Positions 8,033-16,079 of a DNA stretch of 34,462 nucleotides are shown piece after piece. Source of the stretch: Nocardioides albidus (GTDB lineage: Bacteria > Actinomycetota > Actinomycetes > Propionibacteriales > Nocardioidaceae); the NCBI RefSeq assembly GCF_006335005.1, contig NZ_VDMP01000020.1, positions 123,458 through 157,919 of the forward strand, written 5' to 3'. The notes under the pieces are model-generated. The model was not told where the DNA came from. It made no database searches and was given only the letters and a program-made list of their open reading frames with translations. The translations under genes were made by a program, and so were the position numbers. Each line of letters starts with the position of its first letter. Position 1 is the first letter of the stretch.

Positions 8033-8952
8033 GCCGCTGCTCCTTGCGTGGTGGTGGTCGTGACGGTGTCGCGCTGGCTCTCGGCCGTGAGGGCCAGGAA
8101 CATCTCCTCCAGGCCCGCGCCGTCGGCGGCACGCAGCTCGGTGACGGCGATGCCGGCGGCGAAGGCCGCCTGGCCGACCCGGGTGAGGTCGGCCTCGGCC
8201 AGCACGGCGCCGGCCGAGGTCGGGCGGGCGGCGATACCGGCCGCGCCGAGCGCCGCGGCGAGGGCGGTGCCGTCCGCGGCGCGGACGAGGGTGCCGGCGC
8301 CCGCCAGGAGCTCGTCCTTGGTGCCCTGCGCGACGATCCGGCCGTTGCCGATCACGACCAGGTCGTCGGCGATGACCTCGATCTCGTGCAGCAGGTGCGA
8401 GGAGAGGAGGACCGTGCCGCCCTGGTCGGCGAAGTCGCGCAGCAGATCGCGCATCCAGCGGATGCCCGCCGGGTCGAGGCCGTTGGCGGGCTCGTCGAGG
8501 ATGAGGACCTCGGGGTCGCCGAGGAGCGCCGTACCGATGCCGAGACGCTGGCGCATCCCGAGCGAGTAGTTGCGCACCCGGCGGCTCGCCTCGTCGGGGG
8601 TGAGGCTGACCCGCTCGAGCATCTCGTCGACGCGCGTGCGGGGCAGGCCCATCGTGAGGGCGGCGATGGTGAGGATCTCGCGGCCGGTGCGTCCGGCGTG
8701 CTGGGCGGAGGCGTCCAGCAGCACACCGACCTCGCGACCCGGGTCGGGCAGGTCGGCGAAGCGGCGCCCCAGGACGCGGACCTCGCCGCTGTCCGCGCCG
8801 GTCAGGCCGACCATGACGCGCATCGTCGTGGACTTGCCTGCGCCGTTCGGGCCGAGGAAGCCGGTGACGCGGCCCGGCCGGGCGACGAAGGAGACGTCGT
8901 CGACGGCCGTGAAGCCGCCGTAGGACTTGCTGAGGGACTCGACTGTGATCAT
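8029..8952 (-). CDS. ABC transporter ATP-binding protein
   Basis: 307 residues from ATG 8952. Walker A is GPNGAGKST (about residue 38), the signature is YSLGMRQRLGIG, Walker B is VLILDEPANGLDPAG, and the H-loop His is in LLSSHLLHEIE. The C-terminal 80 residues form the accessory domain usual in this drug/antibiotic-export subgroup (CcmA/DrrA-like). It energises the permease with which it overlaps by 4 nt. The frame is open up to 9054, but the family start MITVESLSKSYGG fixes the ATG. CACGCT ends six bases before the ATG, again fitting a leaderless start. Confidence 0.9.
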   Translation of the reverse strand: MITVESLSKSYGGFTAVDDVSFVARPGRVTGFLGPNGAGKSTTMRVMVGLTGADSGEVRVLGRRFADLPDPGREVGVLLDASAQHAGRTGREILTIAALTMGLPRTRVDEMLERVSLTPDEASRRVRNYSLGMRQRLGIGTALLGDPEVLILDEPANGLDPAGIRWMRDLLRDFADQGGTVLLSSHLLHEIEVIADDLVVIGNGRIVAQGTKDELLAGAGTLVRAADGTALAAALGAAGIAARPTSAGAVLAEADLTRVGQAAFAAGIAVTELRAADGAGLEEMFLALTAESQRDTVTTTTTQGAAA

Positions 8953-9081
8953 GGCTGAAGCGTGTCGCCCGGCCTGCCGTCCGCGCGTCCGGCAGACCCC
9001 CGGAACCACCCCTGGCCCGACCCTGAGATCCCTGAGTCGGAGCGCGGGAAGCATTCAGGGGTACGACGCGTTGGAGCCCTC

Positions 9082-9726
9082 GTGCGTATCGAGATCTGGG
9101 CAGACGTCGTGTGTCCCTGGTGCTACATCGGCAAGCGGCGGCTGGAGCGGGCGCTGGCGTCCTTCGAGCACCGCGACGAGGTCGAGGTCGTCTACCGCTC
9201 CTACGAGCTCGACCCGTTCGCCCCCGAGGTCGGAACCGAGAGCACCGTGCAGGTGCTGGGCCGCAAGTACGGCGCTGACGAGGCCGGCACCCGCGAGATG
9301 ATGGCCCGCGCCGACGAGGTCGCCGCCGGGGAGGGGCTGGTGTTCGCCCACGCCGACGCCCTGCACGCGCGGACGCTGACCGCCCACCGGCTGCTCCACC
9401 TGGCCGCGGTGGAGGGGCGGCAGCACGAGCTGATGGAGCAGGTGCTGGCGGCGTACTTCACCCGCGGTGAGTCGCTGGGCGACCACGACGTGCTGCGGCG
9501 CGCGGCCGCCGCGGCCGGGCTCGACGCGGGGCGAGTCGACGACGTGCTCGGCAGCGACGAGTTCCGCGACGAGGTGATGGCCGACGTCGCGCAGGCCCGT
9601 GCCTACGGATCGAGCGGCGTGCCGTTCTTCGTGCTCGATGGCCGCTTCGGCATCTCCGGCGCCCAGCCGACCGAGCTGTTCGAGCAGGCGCTCGCCCAAG
9701 CCTGGGACAGCCGCGTCACTGCCTGA
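9082..9726 (+). CDS. DsbA-family (FrnE-like) thiol oxidoreductase
   Basis: 214 residues from GTG 9082. Thioredoxin fold with the active-site CPWC at residues 11-14 (IEIWADVVCPWCYIGKRRLE) and the cis-Pro loop GVPFFVLDGRFGISGAQP near the C-terminus. A helical insert lies between, as in 2-hydroxychromene-2-carboxylate isomerase/FrnE relatives. No signal peptide is seen, so it is cytoplasmic. FrnE-type proteins act in disulfide handling and oxidative-stress defence. The open frame reaches 8962, but that extension lacks similarity to the family. Confidence 0.88.
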   Translation: MRIEIWADVVCPWCYIGKRRLERALASFEHRDEVEVVYRSYELDPFAPEVGTESTVQVLGRKYGADEAGTREMMARADEVAAGEGLVFAHADALHARTLTAHRLLHLAAVEGRQHELMEQVLAAYFTRGESLGDHDVLRRAAAAAGLDAGRVDDVLGSDEFRDEVMADVAQARAYGSSGVPFFVLDGRFGISGAQPTELFEQALAQAWDSRVTA

Positions 9727-9736
9727 CTTGTCAGGC
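9721..9736. terminator. Short perfect hairpin between the FrnE-like and MaoC genes
   Basis: GCCTGAC-TT-GTCAGGC, overlapping the stop codon of the oxidoreductase gene and 15 nt from the convergent MaoC stop. The stem is short (7 bp) and followed by AATT. It is a plausible bidirectional terminator. Confidence 0.4.
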
Positions 9737-9750
9737 AATTCATGCAGCCG

Positions 9751-10203
9751 TCAGGGCAGCAGCAGGACGACCGTCTCGGCGACGCACGCCGGCTTGGCCT
9801 CGTCCTCGATCTCGATCGTGTGGTGCACGGTGAGCTGCTTGCCGCTGGGGATGTCGACGACGTCGCCCATCTTGACGTGCAGCCGGACCCGCTTGCCGAC
9901 GTGGAGCGGGGTGGGGAAGCGGACCTTGTTGACGCCGTAGTTGAGCTTGGCGCCCGGGGTGCGCAGCGTGAAGACCTGGCTGCCGAGCCAGGGCACGAGC
10001 GACAGGGTGAGATAGCCGTGGGCGATGGTCCCGCCGAAGGGGCCGTCCTTGGCGCGCTCCAGGTCGACGTGGATCCACTGGTGGTCACCGGTCGCGTCGG
10101 CGAACTGGTTCACCCGACGCTGGTCGACGGTGACCCAGTCGCTGGCCCCGAGGTCGGTGCCGGCCGCCTCGGCGACCTCCTCGAACGTCGTGAACACGCG
10201 CAT
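9751..10203 (-). CDS. MaoC-family (R)-specific enoyl-CoA hydratase-like protein
   Basis: 150 residues, hot-dog fold. The hydratase-2 motif is clear: FADATGDHQWIHVDLERA then GPFGGTIAHGYLTLSL, with the probable catalytic pair Asp40 and His45. Such enzymes add water to enoyl-CoA; many actinobacterial copies have no assigned substrate. ATG 10203 is preceded by GAGGGAG. It is divergent from serA, with 188 nt between the start codons. No fatty-acid genes lie nearby to refine the role. Confidence 0.88.
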   Translation of the reverse strand: MRVFTTFEEVAEAAGTDLGASDWVTVDQRRVNQFADATGDHQWIHVDLERAKDGPFGGTIAHGYLTLSLVPWLGSQVFTLRTPGAKLNYGVNKVRFPTPLHVGKRVRLHVKMGDVVDIPSGKQLTVHHTIEIEDEAKPACVAETVVLLLP

Positions 10204-10321
10204 GAGCTGACTCCCTCTTCTCGCCGGGCTGGTGGCTCGACCATAGGGCCGGGAGGCCCCGGCGGTCAGCCAGCGACGCGCGGTCGTCTCAGCGCGTGAG
10301 CCGCGGGCCGCAGCGGGCGAG

Positions 10322-10327
10322 TAGGCT
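10322..10327 (+). promoter_or_regulatory. Possible -10 box of the serA promoter
   Basis: TAGGCT, the same hexamer found before telA, lies 64 nt before the serA GTG. No convincing -35 box is visible. This serA transcript would have a leader, unlike many neighbours. Confidence 0.3.
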
Positions 10328-10391
10328 GGCCGCGTCGCACAGCGCCGTGCACTCCTCTCCGCCCGTTTCATCCTGCGAAGGGCCCACCGCT

Positions 10392-11990
10392 GTGACTGTC
10401 ACGACCGCACGCCCCGTCGTCCTGATCGCCGAGGAGCTGAGTCCCGCCACCGTCGAGGCTCTCGGACCGGACTTCGAGATCCGCTACTGCAACGGCGCAG
10501 ACCGTGCCGAGCTGCTCACGGCCATCGCGGACGTCGACGCGATCCTGGTGCGGTCCGCGACCAAGGTCGACGCCGAGGCGCTCGGCGCCGCGAGCCGGCT
10601 CAAGGTCGTCGCGCGGGCCGGGGTGGGCCTCGACAACGTCGACGTGCGGGCGGCGACCCAGTCGGGGGTCATGGTCGTCAACGCCCCCACCTCCAACATC
10701 GTCTCCGCCGCGGAGCTGGCGGTCGCGCTGATGCTCTCCGCGGCACGCCACATCTCCCCGGCGCACGCCGCTCTGCGGGGCGGCGAGTGGAAGCGATCGA
10801 AGTACACCGGCATCGAGCTGTTCGAGAAGACCGTCGGCATCGTCGGCCTCGGGCGCATCGGTGTCCTTGTCGCACAGCGCCTGGCGGCGTTCGGCATGCA
10901 TGTCCTCGCCTACGACCCCTACGTCCAGGCCGGTCGCGCGGCGCAGGTCGGCGTGCGCCTCGTCGACCTCGACACCCTCATGGCCGAGTCGGACTTCATG
11001 TCGGTCCACCTGCCGAAGACGGCCGAGACGATGGGCCTCATCGACGCCGACGCCCTGGCGAAGGCCAAGCCCTCGCTGGTCCTCGTCAACGCCGCGCGCG
11101 GCGGCATCGTCGACGAGGGAGCCCTCTACGACGCCCTCAAGACCGGCAGGATCGCGGCTGCGGGTCTCGACGTCTTCGCCGCGGAGCCGTGCACGGACAG
11201 CCCGCTGTTCGAGCTCGACAACGTCGTGGCCACCCCCCACCTCGGCGCGTCCACCGACGAGGCCCAGGAGAAGGCGGGCCTCGCCGTCGCCAGGTCGGTG
11301 CGCCTGGCCCTGTCCGGTGAGCTGGTCCCGGACGCGGTGAACGTCCAGGGCGGCGTCATCGCCGAGGACGTGCGCCCCGGCATCCCGCTGGCGGAGAAGC
11401 TTGGCCAGGTCTTCACCGCCGTGGCCGGCGAGGTCGCCCAGCAGCTCGACGTCGAGGTCCGCGGCGAGATCGCCGACCACGACGTGAAGGTGCTCGAGCT
11501 CGCCGCCCTCAAGGGTGTGTTCGCCCACGTGGTCGGGGAGCAGGTCTCCTTCGTCAACGCCCCGCTCCTCGCGGCCGAGCGCGGCGTCGCCGTACGTCTC
11601 ATCACCGACCCCGACAGCGGCGACCACCGCAACCTGGTCACTCTGCGCGGCACGCTCGCGGACGGCACGCAGGTGTCCGTCAGCGGCACCCTCGTCGGGA
11701 TCGCGCAGAAGGAGCGGCTCGTCGAGGTCAACGGCTACCTCGTCGACATCGAGCCCACCGACCACCTCGCCTTCTTCACCTACGTCGACCGTCCGGGCAT
11801 GGTGGGCACCGTCGGCCAGATCCTCGGCGAGGCGCTCGTCAACATCGCCGGCATGCAGGTCTCCCGCGAGACCAAGGGCGGCGAGGCCCTCGTCGCCCTC
11901 TCCGTCGACTCCGCCATCCCGGCCGACGCCCTCGCCCAGATCGAGACCGCCATCGAGGCCACCTCCATCCGCGCGGTCGACCTGTTGTGA
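10392..11990 (+). CDS. serA: D-3-phosphoglycerate dehydrogenase
   Basis: 532 residues from GTG 10392, matching the long (type I) actinobacterial enzyme. It oxidises 3-phosphoglycerate with NAD, the first step of serine synthesis. The substrate-binding and NAD domains hold VARAGVGLDNVD, the Rossmann motif GIVGLGRIG (residues 149-157), NAARGGIVDE with the catalytic Arg, and TPHLGAST with the catalytic His. An allosteric substrate-binding (ASB) domain follows, then a C-terminal ACT domain (FFTYVDRPGMVGTVGQIL) for serine feedback. GAAGGG at 10376-10382 can act as ribosome-binding site. The frame is open to 10296, but the extra residues lack family similarity. Confidence 0.96.
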   Translation: MTVTTARPVVLIAEELSPATVEALGPDFEIRYCNGADRAELLTAIADVDAILVRSATKVDAEALGAASRLKVVARAGVGLDNVDVRAATQSGVMVVNAPTSNIVSAAELAVALMLSAARHISPAHAALRGGEWKRSKYTGIELFEKTVGIVGLGRIGVLVAQRLAAFGMHVLAYDPYVQAGRAAQVGVRLVDLDTLMAESDFMSVHLPKTAETMGLIDADALAKAKPSLVLVNAARGGIVDEGALYDALKTGRIAAAGLDVFAAEPCTDSPLFELDNVVATPHLGASTDEAQEKAGLAVARSVRLALSGELVPDAVNVQGGVIAEDVRPGIPLAEKLGQVFTAVAGEVAQQLDVEVRGEIADHDVKVLELAALKGVFAHVVGEQVSFVNAPLLAAERGVAVRLITDPDSGDHRNLVTLRGTLADGTQVSVSGTLVGIAQKERLVEVNGYLVDIEPTDHLAFFTYVDRPGMVGTVGQILGEALVNIAGMQVSRETKGGEALVALSVDSAIPADALAQIETAIEATSIRAVDLL

Positions 11991-12025
11991 CCGGGGCTGC
12001 AGGAGAAGCCTGACAAGTACGCCGC

Positions 12026-13489
12026 TCAGGCGACCAGCACGGGGTCGGACCCGGACGCCGTGGCCGACCGGGACCCGCCGGCGGTGACGACGGCCCAGGC
12101 GTCGGCGATCCGGCGGACCGCCTCGACCAGCTGGGGCGCGGCGATGGCGTAGGGGAGCCGGACGTAGCGGTCCAGGCCGCCCTCGGGGGCGAAGGACGGG
12201 CCGGGCGCCAGGAGTACGCCGTGCCGCTCGGCCTCGGTGGACAGCGCGGTCGCGCCGGCGACGGGGAGATGGCACCACAGCGCCATCCCGCCGGCGGGCA
12301 GCCGGAAGCGCCACGACGGCAGGTGCTCGCCCAGCGCCGCGGCCGTCGCGTCGCGCTGCTCGCGCAGCCGCGCCCGCTGACTGCGCAGCACCGGCTCCAG
12401 GTCGCCGGTCAGCAGCCGGGTCAGGACCAGTTGCTCGAGGACGGGTACGCCGAGGTCGAGGCCGACCCGGGCGCGGGTGAGCCGGTCGACGAGCGTGTGC
12501 GGGGCGCGGATCCAGCCCAGGCGCAGGCCGCCCCAGATGCTCTTGCTCGCGCTGCCGACGCAGATCGCGTCCTTCGCGGGGACGGCGAACGGGGTCCCGG
12601 TGGCGGCGTCCTCGTCGAGGGTGAGCAGGTGATGCGCCTCGTCGACGACCGCGACGGCGTCATGCCGGGCGAGCAGCCCGGCGTAGCGCTCCCGGTCGGT
12701 CTCCGACATGACGAGCCCCGTCGGGTTGTGGAAGTCGGGCATCACGTGGACCAGCCGCGGCCGCTGCCGGGTCAGGGTCGCGGCAACGGCGTCGAGATCC
12801 CACCCGGAGGGATCGAGCGCGATGGTGGTCAGCCGCCCGCCGCCGGTGCGCAGCGCCTGGACGGCGTTGGGATAGGTCGGCGACTCGATGAGCACGCGCT
12901 CGCGCGGGCCGGCGAGCGCGCGCCCGACGACGGCCGTCGCGGCGAGGGCTCCGGGCGTGACGATGATCTGCTCGGGTGCCGTGGGCAGTCCGCGGGCGTC
13001 GTACGTCGCCGCGATCGCGGCCTGCAGGTCCGGCATCCCGGCGGGGAAGTAGCCGTGACCGCCCAGGTGGGCGGGCAGGTCGGCGGCGGCCTCGGCGTAG
13101 ACGGCGGCGATCCCCGGGGGAGCGGTCGCGGCCGCGCAGACGAGGTCGATCACGCCGTTGCCGACGTCGCTGGGCCACAGGGCGCGGTCCAGGGCGCGCG
13201 TGCGGCCACCGGGCAGGCGGGTGAAGGTCCCGGAGCCCTGGCGTGCCTCGGCGTACGCCGACTCCCGCAGCAGCGCGTAGGCCCGGGTCACGGTCGTGCG
13301 CGAGACGCCGATGGCCTCGGTGAGATCGCGCTCGCTCGGCAGCCGCGTGCCGTAGCCGACCCTCCCGTCGCCGATCAGCTCGCGCAGCGCGTCGGCGAGG
13401 CCGACGTACGCCGGCGACCGGTCGAAGCCCTCGACCAGCGTCGCGAGTCGGCCGGCCGAGAGGGATGTGGACTGCTCCATGGTGGCCAT
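12026..13489 (-). CDS. MocR-family regulator (GntR HTH fused to aminotransferase fold), YczR-like
   Basis: 487 residues from ATG 13489. The N-terminus is a GntR winged helix (LRELIGDGRVGYGTRLPSER, DLTEAIGVSRTTVTRAYALL). It is followed by a fold-type I aminotransferase domain with the PLP lysine in GSASKSIWGGLRLGWIR and HVMPDFHNPTG upstream. MocR proteins use PLP or an amino-acid adduct as effector and act as dimers. The gene is divergent from a YczE-type membrane protein, a pairing known for the YczR subgroup, so regulation of that neighbour is likely. A second ATG at 13480 is possible. AATCGT ends six bases before ATG 13489, which fits a leaderless start. Confidence 0.88.
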   Translation of the reverse strand: MATMEQSTSLSAGRLATLVEGFDRSPAYVGLADALRELIGDGRVGYGTRLPSERDLTEAIGVSRTTVTRAYALLRESAYAEARQGSGTFTRLPGGRTRALDRALWPSDVGNGVIDLVCAAATAPPGIAAVYAEAAADLPAHLGGHGYFPAGMPDLQAAIAATYDARGLPTAPEQIIVTPGALAATAVVGRALAGPRERVLIESPTYPNAVQALRTGGGRLTTIALDPSGWDLDAVAATLTRQRPRLVHVMPDFHNPTGLVMSETDRERYAGLLARHDAVAVVDEAHHLLTLDEDAATGTPFAVPAKDAICVGSASKSIWGGLRLGWIRAPHTLVDRLTRARVGLDLGVPVLEQLVLTRLLTGDLEPVLRSQRARLREQRDATAAALGEHLPSWRFRLPAGGMALWCHLPVAGATALSTEAERHGVLLAPGPSFAPEGGLDRYVRLPYAIAAPQLVEAVRRIADAWAVVTAGGSRSATASGSDPVLVA

Positions 13490-13535
13490 TGGATCACGAT
13501 TGGCTATTTGGCGACAGTCCAATCGACGGCAGGCT
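13488..13535. promoter_or_regulatory. Putative MocR operator and yczE-like promoter
   Basis: In the 52-bp divergent gap, ATTGGA (13488-13493) and TCCAAT (13518-13523) form an inverted repeat. A direct copy, ATTGG, lies at 13499-13503. TTGGCG (13508-13513), 16 nt, then CAGGCT (13530-13535) could be the promoter of the membrane protein gene, placing the transcription start on its ATG. A regulator bound here would cover both starts. Inference from layout. Confidence 0.5.
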
Positions 13536-13541
13536 GGAGCC

Positions 13542-14249
13542 ATGTCGATCGCTGCCCCCGCTCCCCGGGTCGCCGTCCAGCTCGCCGACCTCGGGCCCGT
13601 CGCCCAGCTCCGCGCGGGACGACTGCCGCGCCGCCTGGTCCAGCTCTACGTCGGCCTGTGGCTCTACGGCGTGAGCCTCGCGCTGATGGTGCTCGGCGAC
13701 ATCGGGCTCGCGCCGTGGGACGTCCTGCACTCCGGCTTCGTGCGCCACGTCCCCATCACGCTCGGCCAAGCGGTGGTGCTGTTCAGCTTCGTGGTCCTCG
13801 TGCTGTGGATCCCGCTGCGGGAGAAGCCGGGCCTCGGCACGATCTCCAACGCGCTCGTCGTCGGGGTCGCCGCCGACGTCACGCTGGCGATGTTCGACGC
13901 CCCGGCGGACTGGCCGGCCCGGATCGCGCTGACGATCGGCGGCATCGTGCTGTGCGGGCTCGCCACCGCGCTCTACATCGGCGCCCAGCTTGGCCGAGGT
14001 CCCCGCGACGGCCTGATGACCGGCCTCGCCCGCCGTACCGGCCTCTCGATCCGGCTGGTCCGCACCGGCATCGAGGTCGCCGTGGTCGCCGTCGGCCTGG
14101 TCCTCGGGGGCACGCTCGGCCTCGGCACGGTGGCCTATGCGCTGACGATCGGTCCCATCGCCCAGTGGCTGATGCCGCGGTTCGTCGTGGACCTGCCGGC
14201 GGCGCGGGTGGGTGGCATCCCTGATCCGGACCCTGATTTGCTTGCGTGA
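13542..14249 (+). CDS. YczE/YyaS/YitT-type integral membrane protein
   Basis: 235 residues with about five membrane helices. The family signatures GLAPWDVLHSGF and GRGPRDGLMTGLARRTG are both present. These proteins (DUF6198) are of unknown function and are often encoded opposite a MocR regulator, as here. ATG 13542 lies seven bases after CAGGCT, consistent with a leaderless mRNA. An effect on vitamin B6 or amino-acid transport is conceivable from the MocR link, but nothing in the sequence proves it. Confidence 0.85.
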   Translation: MSIAAPAPRVAVQLADLGPVAQLRAGRLPRRLVQLYVGLWLYGVSLALMVLGDIGLAPWDVLHSGFVRHVPITLGQAVVLFSFVVLVLWIPLREKPGLGTISNALVVGVAADVTLAMFDAPADWPARIALTIGGIVLCGLATALYIGAQLGRGPRDGLMTGLARRTGLSIRLVRTGIEVAVVAVGLVLGGTLGLGTVAYALTIGPIAQWLMPRFVVDLPAARVGGIPDPDPDLLA

Positions 14250-14276
14250 GTCTGCATGAGGCGAGGGTTCGCTGGA

Positions 14277-14282
14277 TAGGCT
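14277..14282 (+). promoter_or_regulatory. Predicted -10 box of the ten-gene telA-pknG-FHA operon
   Basis: TAGGCT ends exactly six bases before the telA ATG, so transcription would begin on the start codon. I see no good -35 box. It is the only promoter-like signal between the YczE-type gene and telA, and later genes of the operon overlap. Confidence 0.45.
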
Positions 14283-14288
14283 CCGGCC

Positions 14289-15530
14289 ATGACCACCGAC
14301 GGTTCCCAGGCCAGCCCCTCCGCCTCGGCCCCCGAGCCCGCCCCGCTCGCCCCTCCCGAGCCCGTCATCCAGCTGACGGCCCCGGAGGCGGCGGCGCCGG
14401 TCGTCGAGACACAGGCGCCGAAGATGGCGCCCCAGGTCGAGGCCGCGATGGTGCCGGAGCTCGACGCGAAGGTCGACAACTTCCTGACCTCGCTGACCGC
14501 GACCAAGGCGGGCAGCCCGGAGTTCGCGGCGCAGGCCGAGAACGTCCGGACCATGGGCGACGCGGACATCCGCAAGGCCGCCGAGACGTCCAACCGGATG
14601 CTCGAGAAGCCCGTCATGGCGCTCAAGTCCGGCGGCATCGCCCAGGGCTCGACGGTCGGCAAGGCGCTGCTCGAGCTGCGTCGTACGGTCGAGGACCTCG
14701 ACCCCGGCCAAGCGACCGGGGTGAAGAAGTGGTGGGACAAGCTGCCCTTCAACGACAAGATCGAGGACTACTTCCGCAAGTACCAGTCCTCGCAGAGCCA
14801 GCTCAACGGCATCCTGCACTCGCTGCGCAGCGGCCAGGACGAGCTGACCCGCGACAACGTGGCCCTCAACCTGGAGAAGACCAACCTGTGGGCGGTCATG
14901 GGCCGCCTCAACCAGTACATCTACGTCGCGGAGAAGCTCGACGCGAAGCTCTCCGCCAAGATCGCCGAGCTCGAGCTCAGCGACCCCGAGACGGCCAAGA
15001 CCCTGTCGCAGGACGTGCTGTTCTACGTCCGCCAGAAGCACCAGGACCTGCTCACGCAGCTCGCGGTGTCGATCCAGGCCTACCTCGCGATCGACATCAT
15101 CATCAAGAACAACATCGAGCTCATCAAGGGCGTCGACCGCGCCACCACGACGACCATCTCGGCGCTGCGGACCGCGGTCATCGTCGCCCAGGCGCTCAAT
15201 AACCAGAAGCTGGTCCTCGACCAGATCACCGCGCTCAACAGCACCACCTCGACGATGATCCAGCGCACCTCGGAGATGCTCAAGGAGAACTCCGCCGCGA
15301 TCCAGGAGCAGGCCGCGTCGTCGACGATCGGCATCGAGCAACTGCAGGCGGCGTTCGCCAACATCTACGCGACGATGGACTCGATCGACGAGTTCAAGCT
15401 CAAGGCGCTCGACAACATGTCCACCACCATCGGCGTCCTCGAGAACGAGGTGCAGAAGTCGAAGGCCTACCTCGACCGGGTCCAGCAGCACGACGCGCGC
15501 AACGCCGCCGGCACGCTGGACATCGGCTAG
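14289..15530 (+). CDS. telA: TelA-family toxic anion resistance protein
   Basis: 413 residues. An Ala/Pro-rich N-terminus (1-50) is followed by an all-helical body typical of TelA/KlaA (PF05816), with landmarks VKKWWDKLPFNDKIEDYFRK then YQSSQSQLNGILHSLRSGQD, DVLFYVRQKHQDLLTQLAVS and ALRTAVIVAQALNNQKLVLD. TelA proteins are cytoplasmic and linked to tellurite resistance, cell-envelope stress and antibiotic tolerance; the biochemical activity is unknown. First gene of the operon that leads to PknG. The next gene starts 34 nt on. Confidence 0.92.
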   Translation: MTTDGSQASPSASAPEPAPLAPPEPVIQLTAPEAAAPVVETQAPKMAPQVEAAMVPELDAKVDNFLTSLTATKAGSPEFAAQAENVRTMGDADIRKAAETSNRMLEKPVMALKSGGIAQGSTVGKALLELRRTVEDLDPGQATGVKKWWDKLPFNDKIEDYFRKYQSSQSQLNGILHSLRSGQDELTRDNVALNLEKTNLWAVMGRLNQYIYVAEKLDAKLSAKIAELELSDPETAKTLSQDVLFYVRQKHQDLLTQLAVSIQAYLAIDIIIKNNIELIKGVDRATTTTISALRTAVIVAQALNNQKLVLDQITALNSTTSTMIQRTSEMLKENSAAIQEQAASSTIGIEQLQAAFANIYATMDSIDEFKLKALDNMSTTIGVLENEVQKSKAYLDRVQQHDARNAAGTLDIG

Positions 15531-15563
15531 GCCGAGGGACGCAGGGGACAGGACACAAGCCGG

Positions 15564-16079
15564 GTGGGTCTGAAGTCGTGGTGGCGCAGGTCTCGGGACG
15601 CCGCGGAGGAGCCGGCGTACGTCGTGCCGCCGGCCCCGACCGAGCAGGACATCCTCGCTGCCCTCAACCAGGTCAACGCGATGCTGACCGAGGGCAACGC
15701 GCCGCCCGTCGTCGTGTCGCGGGTGGTGCGGATCGCCCGCACGATCCACCAGATGCTGCCCCGACTCAGCCAGCTCGGGCTCGGCAGCCAAGAGAGCTAC
15801 TCGGTCGTCGCGACGGCGACCGACTACCTCCCTGAGGCCGTCAAGTCCTACCTGCGGCTGCCCCGCGACTGGGCCGACACCCGGCCCATCGACGGGCCGA
15901 AGACCGCGCTGCTCATCCTCATCGAGCAGCTCGAACTGCTCGCCGCGACGATGGACCAGATCTTCGACGCGCTCAACCGGGCCGACGCGCAGGCCCTGAT
16001 CGCGCACAGCCGCTTCCTCGACGCCAAGTTCGGCCACTCCTCCTCGGGCGGCCCCGATCTCACCCTAGGAAACCCATGA
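15564..16079 (+). CDS. Conserved-looking protein of unknown function
   Basis: 171 residues from GTG 15564, after a GGGACAGGA stretch. I do not recognise a domain. A basic N-terminus (GLKSWWRRSRDAAEE) leads to a mostly helical chain (TEQDILAALNQVNAMLTEG, VSRVVRIARTIHQMLPRL, LLILIEQLELLAATMDQIFD). There is no signal peptide or membrane helix. In other bacteria telA is often next to xpaC, another helical protein. This gene holds that position, but I cannot show homology. Its last 4 nt overlap the ATPase start. Confidence 0.75.
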   Translation: MGLKSWWRRSRDAAEEPAYVVPPAPTEQDILAALNQVNAMLTEGNAPPVVVSRVVRIARTIHQMLPRLSQLGLGSQESYSVVATATDYLPEAVKSYLRLPRDWADTRPIDGPKTALLILIEQLELLAATMDQIFDALNRADAQALIAHSRFLDAKFGHSSSGGPDLTLGNP

